This document shows, piece after piece, positions 1 to 4,925 of a stretch of 5,384 bases of DNA (the stretch's first letter is position 1; the number at the start of each line of letters is the position of its first letter). Where the stretch lies: contig JAFGSU010000311.1 in NCBI GenBank assembly GCA_016934435.1, positions 1-5,384 of the forward strand. Direction: 5' to 3'. A model generated the notes under the pieces. It did no database searches. It saw only the letters and a program-made list of their open reading frames with translations, and was not told where the DNA came from. The DNA comes from Candidatus Zhuqueibacterota bacterium (GTDB lineage Bacteria > Zhuqueibacterota > Zhuqueibacteria > Residuimicrobiales > Residuimicrobiaceae). A program made the translations under genes and the position numbers.

Positions 1-611
1 ATATTCAGAGGGGGGAATCCATGCCTGTGGAAGATGGTAAGGCGTATCGTGTCCGCGCTTTCGCCGAAAAGCCCACTTTTGAGGTGGCGGAGCAATTTTT
101 TTCGACGAATGAATTTTTGTGGAATAGCGGAATTTTTATCTGGCGTGCGGATACCATTCTTCATTATATTGAAGATTTGATGCCGGACTTGTACGCCGGA
201 CTTGAGGAAATCCGTCAGGCTCTGGGCACAGAGTCTTATCCCAGAATTGTTGAGCGAGTGTATAAGCAAATCCATAGCGAATCCATCGATTACGGTATTA
301 TGGAACATGCCAGTCACGTCATCGTCCTGGAAGGTAACTTTGGCTGGAGTGATGTCGGTAGCTGGGAAGAAGTCTATAATGTATCGAAAAAGGACGAAGA
401 TGGCAATGTTCTGATCGGCGATCCAATCGTAAAAAATGTCAGGAACTCTTATATCGAAGTGGATGATCGCGTCGTTGCCGTTATCGGTCTGGAAAACGTC
501 ATCGTGATTGATACAGAGGATGCTTTATTGATCTGCCAACGGTCTCAATGCCAGGAAGTAAAATGGGTCGTGGAAAAAATAAAACATATCGGATTACAAA
601 AAGTTCTGTAA
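1..611 (+). CDS. manC: Mannose-1-phosphate guanylyltransferase, 5'-truncated by window edge
   Basis: This enzyme makes GDP-mannose from mannose-1-phosphate and GTP in the cytoplasm, feeding glycan and exopolysaccharide synthesis. The frame is open from base 3 (IQRGES before the first internal ATG at 21), so that ATG is not the true start; IQRG matches the family's GYGYIQ region. Counting from base 3, visible motifs are the sugar-phosphate-binding FAEKP (20-24), WNSGIFIW (40-47), SIDYGIMEH (about 90-98) and GWSDVGSWEEV (about 110-120). The last 70 residues fit the short left-handed beta-helix tail of this family, ending in VVEKIK. About 202 residues are present of the roughly 350 usual for the single-domain form, with no C-terminal phosphomannose isomerase domain. 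The next gene begins 2 bases after the TAA, which suggests cotranscription. Family assignment is firm; the exact sugar substrate is inferred from the family. Confidence 0.93.
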   Translation, partial: IQRGESMPVEDGKAYRVRAFAEKPTFEVAEQFFSTNEFLWNSGIFIWRADTILHYIEDLMPDLYAGLEEIRQALGTESYPRIVERVYKQIHSESIDYGIMEHASHVIVLEGNFGWSDVGSWEEVYNVSKKDEDGNVLIGDPIVKNVRNSYIEVDDRVVAVIGLENVIVIDTEDALLICQRSQCQEVKWVVEKIKHIGLQKVL

Positions 612-613
612 AC

Positions 614-883
614 ATGAACGATGAAGAGCTGCTGCTGGCTTTGGAGACGTTAGCCAGAACTCTCGATGTGGAGGTGCGGTACGAAAAAGGCGATTTCATC
701 GGCGGGTTCTGCCGTATTGGAGAGCAGCAAATCATCTTAATACAGAAAGCGGATCCTGTTTATAAAAAGATATCTATTTTAGCGCGAGAATTGGGATCCT
801 TTGATCTGGATCAAATATATATACTCCCTGTAATTCGCGAGCTCATTGCAGAAGAACTGCAATGGACCGAGTCGGTGTCATAA
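614..883 (+). CDS. Small conserved-type hypothetical protein, 89 aa
   Basis: I do not recognise a named family. The protein looks like a small soluble alpha/beta domain: helix at 3-18 (EELLLALETLARTL), a strand VEVRYEKG (19-26), a hairpin GGFCRIGEQQIILIQK (30-45), then helices KKISILARELGSFDL (51-65) and LPVIRELIAEEL (71-82). There is no signal peptide or membrane segment. The ATG at 614 was chosen because it lies 2 bases after the manC stop, which suits translational coupling. Upstream in-frame ATGs at 563 (with an AGGAAG stretch 4 bases before it) and 548 are possible, but they would overlap manC where manC still looks constrained and would add a basic, low-complexity N-terminus. The G...II-I...KISILARELGS layout loosely recalls the ImmA/IrrE metallopeptidase core with both HExxH histidines replaced; this is only a resemblance. 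My impression is that similar proteins occur in FCB-group genomes. Confidence 0.75.
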   Translation: MNDEELLLALETLARTLDVEVRYEKGDFIGGFCRIGEQQIILIQKADPVYKKISILARELGSFDLDQIYILPVIRELIAEELQWTESVS

Positions 884-907
884 GTCCGGTTGGCCGTGGA
901 AGCAGAA

Positions 908-985
908 ATGGATTTTTTAGGATACATGTTACTCGTTACCTTGCAGCAAATCATCGCTCAGGAGGTTCTGTATGCAAAGGATTGA
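908..985 (+). CDS. Possible 25-aa small ORF overlapping the EIIA gene start
   Basis: An ATG at 908 follows GGAAG with about six bases between. It opens a 25-codon frame (MDFLGYMLLVTLQQIIAQEV then LYAKD) that stops with TGA at 983-985, 14 bases inside the EIIA gene. The Shine-Dalgarno of the EIIA gene (AGGAGG, 960-965) lies inside this frame, so translating it could affect EIIA initiation. The peptide is hydrophobic at residues 4-16, then amphipathic. Nothing beyond the SD-like site, position and composition supports coding, and an ORF this short can arise by chance. It would fill most of the otherwise unexplained 88-base gap. Confidence 0.2.
   Translation: MDFLGYMLLVTLQQIIAQEVLYAKD
960..965 (+). 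promoter_or_regulatory. Strong ribosome binding site for the EIIA gene
   Basis: AGGAGG, six bases before the ATG at 972, is a full Shine-Dalgarno match at good spacing. It fixes the start of the EIIA protein and indicates that the organism uses classical SD initiation, which matters for choosing other starts in this window. Confidence 0.85.
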
Positions 986-1433
986 TTTAACCCATTATTT
1001 CAAAGATAATCTGTTCAGCAACAATATAAAAGCCAACAGTAAACAAGATGCTATTGCGGAATTACTGGACATGTTTGTCGAAAGCAAATATATTCGTAAT
1101 CGGGAAATTGTTCTCGAAATGCTGCATCAGCGGGAGACGCTCGGCAGTACCGGTATCGGCAAAGGAGTGGCCATTCCGCATGGAAGAACGACAGCCGCTT
1201 CAGACGTACTTATTGCTTTTGGAAAATCGGAAAAGGGACTCGACTTTAACGCGATCGATCATAAACCGGTACATTTATTTTTTATGGTTATTGCTCCGCC
1301 CAACGATGATGGCAATGTATATCTGCCTATTTTAGGATCCCTGGTAACTATATTAAATGATAAAAAGAATCGCGACGCCCTGCAAAAAGTAGAGGATTTT
1401 TCGCAATTCATTTCCATCATAAGTGGAGACTGA
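972..1433 (+). CDS. ptsN: PTS EIIA type-2 (PtsN/fructose-family) phosphocarrier protein
   Basis: This is a cytoplasmic 153-residue EIIA domain that accepts phosphate from HPr-like proteins. In the PtsN (EIIA-Ntr) subgroup it acts as a regulator of, for example, potassium or nitrogen/carbon physiology rather than in sugar uptake. The phospho-acceptor is His70 in GVAIPHGR (66-73), preceded by the family block RETLGSTGIGKG (54-65). The segment HLFFMVIAPPNDDGNVYLPILGSL (about 101-124) is the usual core strand and helix. The single-domain length matches stand-alone PtsN, and no EIIB/EIIC gene is nearby, which favours a regulatory role. The start is set by AGGAGG six bases upstream. The zinc-ribbon gene begins 3 bases after the stop. 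PtsN as opposed to another stand-alone fructose-type EIIA is inferred from context. Confidence 0.9.
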   Translation: MQRIDLTHYFKDNLFSNNIKANSKQDAIAELLDMFVESKYIRNREIVLEMLHQRETLGSTGIGKGVAIPHGRTTAASDVLIAFGKSEKGLDFNAIDHKPVHLFFMVIAPPNDDGNVYLPILGSLVTILNDKKNRDALQKVEDFSQFISIISGD

Positions 1434-1436
1434 TGA

Positions 1437-1772
1437 ATGGTCAAAAAAGATTTGGAGTTACTGGTTTCTCTGCAGGATATTGATTTAATGATTGAAGAGG
1501 TAGGGGATGTAGAAAAATTGGGTTTTTCCGTTACAGGGTACAGTGAATTAAGAAAAGCGCGCGAAGAGCTGGCCGCCAGCATCAGCAAGCCGTTGCTTTT
1601 TCGCTACGAACGCTTGCGAGCCAAGCTTAAACGCGCCATCGTTCCGGTTAAAAATGATATTTGTCTGGGTTGTTTTCTGCGCCAGCCGACCGCCATCGGC
1701 GTCAAGGGCCGGGAAGACGAACAAATTTTCACCTGTGAAAATTGCGGTCGAATGTTATACTGGCTCGATTGA
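1437..1772 (+). CDS. Short C4-type zinc-ribbon protein (COG1579/zf-RING_7-like)
   Basis: The 111-residue protein has a charged helical N-terminal half (about 1-68, rich in Glu/Lys/Arg/Leu with heptad-like spacing) and a C-terminal zinc ribbon. Cysteines C76 and C79 (CLGC) and C100 and C103 (CENC) form two CxxC knuckles about 20 residues apart, expected to bind one Zn ion. Zinc-ribbon proteins of the COG1579 type usually have a long coiled coil and about 240 residues, so this is a short version. Function is not established; nucleic-acid or protein binding is the usual guess. The ATG at 1437 has GGAG (1425-1428) eight bases upstream and follows the EIIA stop by three bases, so the two genes are probably cotranscribed and coupled. 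An ATG at 1433, overlapping the EIIA stop, is in another frame and soon closes. Confidence 0.85.
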   Translation: MVKKDLELLVSLQDIDLMIEEVGDVEKLGFSVTGYSELRKAREELAASISKPLLFRYERLRAKLKRAIVPVKNDICLGCFLRQPTAIGVKGREDEQIFTCENCGRMLYWLD

Positions 1773-1791
1773 AGGCAGAGTGGAGTAAAAT

Positions 1792-1863
1792 ATGATTCGT
1801 TTTTTTTCTCAGATGAAAGATGGGAAAATACGAGCAGAGATAGACAACAAAAAAGCCGGCTAA
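1792..1863 (+). CDS. Possible 23-aa small ORF ending inside the terminator
   Basis: An ATG at 1792 is preceded by GGAG (1782-1785) with six bases between. It opens 23 codons (MIRFFSQMKDGKIRAEIDNK then KAG) and closes with TAA in the loop of the terminator hairpin. The SD-like site at good spacing is the only positive evidence. It could be a chance ORF in a 3' untranslated region. Confidence 0.2.
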   Translation: MIRFFSQMKDGKIRAEIDNKKAG

Positions 1864-1874
1864 TGCCGGCTTTT
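1851..1874. terminator. Bidirectional rho-independent terminator between convergent genes
   Basis: AAAAGCCGGC (1851-1860), loop TAAT (1861-1864) and GCCGGCTTTT (1865-1874) form a 6-bp GC stem extended by four A-T pairs. A T-tract follows the stem on the plus strand and, because of the A-tract on the other side, on the minus strand too. It lies between the zinc-ribbon stop (1772) and the oxoamine synthase stop (1877), so it can end transcripts from both sides. Confidence 0.85.
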
Positions 1875-1876
1875 AT

Positions 1877-3070
1877 TTATATGATTCCAAACTGCTTGCC
1901 TAACTGTTCAAAAACGCCCAGGACATGATCCAGCTCTGCCTCGCTGTGGGTTGCCATATAGCTGGTACGGATCAGAGACATACCCGGTGGCACTGCCGGG
2001 CTAATGACCGGGTTGGCAAAAATGCCATTCTCGAATAGCAGCCGCCAGAATCCGAACGTCTTTTCATCGTCGCCGATGATGATGGGAATAATGGGCGTTT
2101 GTGATACACCGGTATTAAAGCCCATTTGATCAAATCCTTTTTTCATTTTATGGACATTATACCACAATTTTTCCCGGCGCTCGGGTTCTTTTTGCAGAAT
2201 GTCCAGCGCCGCAATAACCGTGGCAACCGAAGCCGGCGGTGGGCTGGCCTGAAAAATGAGTGCCCGGGCCATGTGTTTGATAAAATGAACCACCTCTTCG
2301 CTGCCGGCGATGAAACCGCCGATGGATGCAAAAGATTTGCTAAAAGTACCCATCACCAGATCAACCTCTTTTTCCAGACCATAATGTTCGCAGGTGCCCC
2401 GGCCATTTTTGCCGAGCACGCCTATGGAATGGGCATCATCCACCATGACGCGCGCCTTGTACTTTTTTGCCACCTGCACCAGGTTGGGCAAATCGACGAT
2501 GTCGCCGCCCATACTGAAGACACCGTCGGTGACGATTAAAATACCGTTTTCTGGTTTGATATTATTTTTTAGGACTTTATCCAGATCCTGCATGTCGTTA
2601 TGACGGTATTTCAAGGCTCGGCCAAAAGCGAGTCTCGTGCCATCGACGATGCTGGCATGGTTATCACTGTCTCCGATTACCAGATCTTTCCTGCCGACCA
2701 GTGTGGAAATGGTGCCCTGATTGGTGGTAAACCCGGTGGAAAAAATCAGTACCGCTTCAGTTCCCATGAAATCGGCCAGGCGTTCTTCCAGCTCTTCATG
2801 TATGGAGAGGGTACCGTTAAGAAATCGCGAGCCCGTACAACCGGAACCGAATCGTTCTACAGCATCGATGGCTGCTTTTTTAACCCGCGCGTCCTGGGTC
2901 AGCCCCAGATAATTATTGGAGCCGATCATAATAAATTTTTTGCCTTTTATGGTAACTTCGTTATCGGCTCCGGAATCGATCGCTTTGAAGTAGGGATACC
3001 ACCCTTTTTCCATGGCTTCACGCGCCCGTGCGGAAGTTCCCGATTTGCATTTGCTGAATAGGTCTGCCAC
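1877..3070 (-). CDS. spt: Serine palmitoyltransferase-like alpha-oxoamine synthase (PLP-dependent)
   Basis: Predicted to condense L-serine with a long-chain acyl thioester, releasing CO2, to give 3-ketosphinganine: the committed step of sphingolipid synthesis, in the cytoplasm. It is a fold-type I PLP enzyme of 397 residues from the chosen start. Visible residues are GSNNYLGL (50-57), GSGCTGSRFLNGT (75-87), the PLP-stacking His138 in DNHAS, Ser186, Asp211 and His214 in VDDAHS, the Schiff-base Lys245 in GTFSKS, and Arg368 in LIRTSYMATH. GTFSKS is the serine palmitoyltransferase form; AONS and KBL enzymes carry a GTLGKA-like motif. SPAVPPG followed by LIRTSYMATH and the -GII end also fit Bacteroidetes-type SPT. 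GTG at 3070 was chosen because GGAGG (3076-3080) sits five bases upstream. A TTG at 3133 would add 21 residues but has no SD. The divergent SDR supports a lipid role. Glycine C-acetyltransferase activity remains possible. Confidence 0.85.
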   Translation of the reverse strand: MADLFSKCKSGTSARAREAMEKGWYPYFKAIDSGADNEVTIKGKKFIMIGSNNYLGLTQDARVKKAAIDAVERFGSGCTGSRFLNGTLSIHEELEERLADFMGTEAVLIFSTGFTTNQGTISTLVGRKDLVIGDSDNHASIVDGTRLAFGRALKYRHNDMQDLDKVLKNNIKPENGILIVTDGVFSMGGDIVDLPNLVQVAKKYKARVMVDDAHSIGVLGKNGRGTCEHYGLEKEVDLVMGTFSKSFASIGGFIAGSEEVVHFIKHMARALIFQASPPPASVATVIAALDILQKEPERREKLWYNVHKMKKGFDQMGFNTGVSQTPIIPIIIGDDEKTFGFWRLLFENGIFANPVISPAVPPGMSLIRTSYMATHSEAELDHVLGVFEQLGKQFGII

Positions 3071-3075
3071 CTTTG

Positions 3076-3080
3076 CCTCC
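3076..3080 (-). promoter_or_regulatory. Ribosome binding site that decides the spt-like start
   Basis: On the minus strand GGAGG stands five bases before a GTG (3070-3068). The longer alternative beginning at TTG 3133 has no SD-like sequence. Family members also start close before the FPYF/YPYF motif, as the shorter form does here. Confidence 0.65.
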
Positions 3081-3161
3081 ACATGATTAGGCCGGTAAAA
3101 AGCGTTCCATTTATTAACACGGTGAATGGACAATGAAAATGATTCATTTATTTATTTTAAA

Positions 3162-3190
3162 AATATAGTCAATCATCGCAAGAATGTCAA
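3162..3190 (-). promoter_or_regulatory. Sigma-70-type promoter for the spt-like gene
   Basis: Reading the minus strand, TTGACA (3190-3185) is followed after exactly 17 bases by TATATT (3167-3162): a perfect -35 and a five-of-six -10. Transcription would begin near 3155, giving a leader of about 85 nt before the GTG at 3070, or about 22 nt before the alternative TTG at 3133. Confidence 0.75.
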
Positions 3191-3512
3191 GTTGAAACTA
3201 TCATTTACCATAAGAAATATTTAAAATTAATCGATCCGGTTCCTACAGGAAAGATTTATGATTATGGACGGATCAACGATCCATGCAAGCCCCGACAGTC
3301 GCGGTCCTTTGGCAAGGGATTGGACAATAGCAATTAGGTGCGAAAAATGATTGAATATGGCGTAAAGAAATATTATTTTTAGTCGAATGCGGGCGGTCCA
3401 ACTTTGGGCCATCCATGATAATCATTACCGCGACCGTAGATGCGCAACATATTGAGTAAAGATGATGCTGCGTCGATGATCATGCGATCAGATACAGATG
3501 AGGACTCACGAC
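3191..3512. other. Intergenic spacer upstream of the SDR gene
   Basis: No convincing gene is seen in this stretch of more than 300 bases. It has a 61-codon minus-strand frame (3227-3412) with no SD or recognisable product. There are two small palindromic motifs: GGATC-AAC-GATCC (3270-3282) and TGATC-ATGC-GATCA (3477-3490), the latter 22 bases before the SDR start and possibly an operator. I found no good plus-strand -35/-10 pair, so the SDR promoter is unlocated. Confidence 0.5.
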
Positions 3513-4490
3513 ATGAAAGCACTCGTAACCGGCAGTAATGGCTTTATTGGCAGCGCACTGGTGGAGAGGCTGCTGAAAAATGGGATCGAAGTGAATTGTC
3601 TGGTACGCCGGACCAGCGATTTAACCTATTTGCAAAACTTGCCGGTGAAATTATCCTATGCGGATTTACGCGATGCATCCACCCTGCGGGCGGTGGTGGA
3701 GGATATCGACATGGTCTATCATCTGGCGGGCGTAACCAAAGCTCGTAATCGGGAAGCATACCTGCAAGGTAATTATGTGTCGACCTTGAATTTGTTACAG
3801 GCCTGTGATCAATACAGCGCTGCCGATCTCAAATTCGTTTTTGTGTCGAGCCTGGCTGCAGCCGGGCCAAGCTCGGCGGACAAACCCCTGAAAGAGACGG
3901 ATGCTGCGAATCCCATTTCCGTTTACGGCGAATCCAAATTGCGGGCGGAGGAAGCCGTAGTGCAATACGCAAAACACCATTTCGCCTCCATCATTCGGCC
4001 ACCGGTGGTATATGGGCCGCGCGACCGGGACGTCTTTGTTTACTTTAAGAGCGTGCAAAAAGGCTTGATTTTATTACTGGGAAAAGGCACACAGCCGGTT
4101 AGTCTGGTGCATGTGGACGATCTTGTCGAAGGTATCCTGTTAGCGAGTACGACTGTTGCGAATGGGAAAATATATTATATCTCCGGCGACGGTACCTATA
4201 ACTGGCAAATCATCGGCCGGAGTATTGCCGCGGCGCTGGCCAAAAAGCCCCTCACACTGCGCGTGCCCCTCTGGCTTCTTAAGTTGACGGCGTTTATGAG
4301 CGTATCGGCTGCCAAACTTGCGAACAAGCCGGCTTTGCTTAATTGGGATAAAGTCGCCGAGATGAAACAGGCTGCCTGGTTGTGCAGCAACGAACGCGCT
4401 AAAAAGGAACTGGGATACAAACCGCAAATCGATTTATCAACAGGGATTCAACGCACGGCCGCCTGGTACAAATCGATGGGCTGGCTCTGA
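3513..4490 (+). CDS. Extended SDR, probable 3-ketosphinganine reductase (CerR/SphB-like)
   Basis: This is a 325-residue NAD(P)-dependent extended short-chain dehydrogenase. The Rossmann motif TGSNGFIGS (6-14) has the GxxGxxG spacing, and HLAGVTK (70-76) is the usual NNAG-equivalent. The catalytic set is Ser113, Tyr138 and Lys142 (YGESK). RPPVVYGPRDRDVF (162-175) leads into the substrate domain. The C-terminal block, LNWDKVAEMKQAAW followed by ELGYKPQ and WYKSMGWL, recalls the SDR subgroup that includes bacterial ketosphinganine reductases, annotated generically as NAD-dependent epimerase/dehydratase. With the divergent SPT-like gene, the inferred reaction is 3-ketosphinganine to sphinganine. 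The ATG at 3513 was chosen because GAGGA lies eight bases upstream and the Rossmann strand follows directly; an ATG at 3498 would add five residues with no clear SD. Other possibilities are a nucleotide-sugar epimerase or a sterol-type dehydrogenase. The SDR fold is certain; the substrate is inference. Confidence 0.88.
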   Translation: MKALVTGSNGFIGSALVERLLKNGIEVNCLVRRTSDLTYLQNLPVKLSYADLRDASTLRAVVEDIDMVYHLAGVTKARNREAYLQGNYVSTLNLLQACDQYSAADLKFVFVSSLAAAGPSSADKPLKETDAANPISVYGESKLRAEEAVVQYAKHHFASIIRPPVVYGPRDRDVFVYFKSVQKGLILLLGKGTQPVSLVHVDDLVEGILLASTTVANGKIYYISGDGTYNWQIIGRSIAAALAKKPLTLRVPLWLLKLTAFMSVSAAKLANKPALLNWDKVAEMKQAAWLCSNERAKKELGYKPQIDLSTGIQRTAAWYKSMGWL

Positions 4491-4722
4491 GAGCTCGAGC
4501 AAACGCCTTAAATCTTTGATTCCGACCGTGAACCTGCTTGCTACACCCGATAATCCCCGAGGTGCGAGCTGCCTGGAATAAAAACAGGTGATTGATCTTA
4601 GAATGGCCATCTGGTACATGGCAGATCAGGAGCTCAATTTTGATTGGTCAACCACTACATTTGTTCGAAAAAGAGAACTGATAGAAAAAAAATAAAAAAA
4701 ATAGCAAATATTTTTCTGAAAA
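4491..4722. other. Non-coding stretch after the SDR gene, AT-rich at its right end
   Basis: No supportable gene. It holds an imperfect two-part inverted repeat (TGATC 4593-4597 with GATCA 4624-4628, and inside it GCCAT 4606-4610 with ATGGC 4618-4622). There is no T-run after it, so it is not a clear terminator. The last 40 bases (about 4681-4722) are almost pure A and T and could act as an UP-element-like tract for the promoter that follows. Confidence 0.4.
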
Positions 4723-4738
4723 AGTGACGACTGTCACT
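4723..4738. promoter_or_regulatory. CRP/FNR-family-like operator palindrome
   Basis: AGTGA-CGACTG-TCACT is a perfect inverted repeat with the GTGA-N6-TCAC core of CRP/FNR-superfamily sites, differing from the E. coli CRP consensus only at the outermost pair. Its centre is 4730.5. It lies just before TATAAT (4744-4749) and the candidate small RNA. If that box is the -10, the site would overlap the -35 region and probably repress. If TACTCT (4759-4764) is the -10, the centre falls near -41, an activating position. The binding protein is unknown. Confidence 0.45.
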
Positions 4739-4743
4739 ATTAA

Positions 4744-4749
4744 TATAAT
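4744..4749 (+). promoter_or_regulatory. Candidate -10 box of the small RNA promoter
   Basis: A perfect TATAAT lies 22 bases before the first GC-rich hairpin. No TTGACA-like -35 is found 16-18 bases upstream; that space is taken by the GTGA-N6-TCAC palindrome. Start of transcription would be near 4756. Confidence 0.4.
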
Positions 4750-4755
4750 GAGTAG

Positions 4756-4879
4756 AGATACTCTCCGCAAGGGCCGTTGGGGCGGCCCGTTATTTCATCC
4801 AAACAGCCGGACGGCTGTTTACTCCGGGGGGCCTGTATCGTGTTTGGCTGCTGAGGGGGAGCAGCCAAACACATTTTTT
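4756..4879 (+). ncRNA. Candidate structured small RNA of about 125 nt
   Basis: After the TATAAT box, the plus strand has three consecutive perfect hairpins: GGGCCG/CGGCCC (4771-4776 with 4783-4788, loop of 6), AAACAGCC/GGCTGTTT (4801-4808 with 4813-4820, loop GGAC), and a 13-bp stem (4840-4852 with 4860-4872) followed by six T residues. No plausible protein reads through it, and the downstream gene is on the opposite strand, so this is not the leader of a neighbouring gene. I recognise no known riboswitch or RNA family. The 5' end is inferred from the promoter box and the 3' end from the terminator. It could instead be a long 3' UTR of the SDR transcript. Confidence 0.4.
4840..4879 (+). terminator. 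Strong rho-independent terminator, plus orientation
   Basis: A perfect 13-bp stem begins GTGTTTGGCTGCT, has a 7-base purine loop (4853-4859), closes with the complementary arm to 4872 and is followed by A and TTTTTT (4874-4879). The minus strand lacks a T-run after the hairpin, so it works in the plus direction only. The SDR gene ends 350 bases earlier, which suggests it ends a separate transcript. Confidence 0.85.
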
Positions 4880-4925
4880 GATTCCCGCATAGCTATCGAT
4901 CCGCAGTACCCTGTGTACACATTCA

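Noticed and set aside
21..611. ATG at 21 as the true start of the manC-like gene
   Set aside because: The frame is open to the window edge and the preceding residues IQRG match the family; the nucleotide-binding N-terminal half must lie upstream.
2126..3061. Several plus-strand ORFs (137, 153, 69 and 63 codons) opposite the oxoamine synthase
   Set aside because: They are antisense shadows of a gene with many confirmed catalytic motifs; none has a recognisable product.
1877..3070. Biotin-pathway AONS (bioF) or glycine C-acetyltransferase (kbl) identity
   Set aside because: The lysine motif is GTFSKS rather than GTLGKA-like, no biotin genes are visible, and the neighbouring SDR does not look like the SDR-type threonine dehydrogenase that accompanies kbl in some bacteria. 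Kept only as an alternative.
3227..3412. 61-codon minus-strand ORF in the divergent spacer
   Set aside because: No SD, no family resemblance, and its composition is consistent with a chance open frame.
4592..4628. Two-part inverted repeat after the SDR gene, considered as its terminator
   Set aside because: Arms are only 5 bp, asymmetrically spaced, and no T-run follows; too weak to annotate as a terminator.
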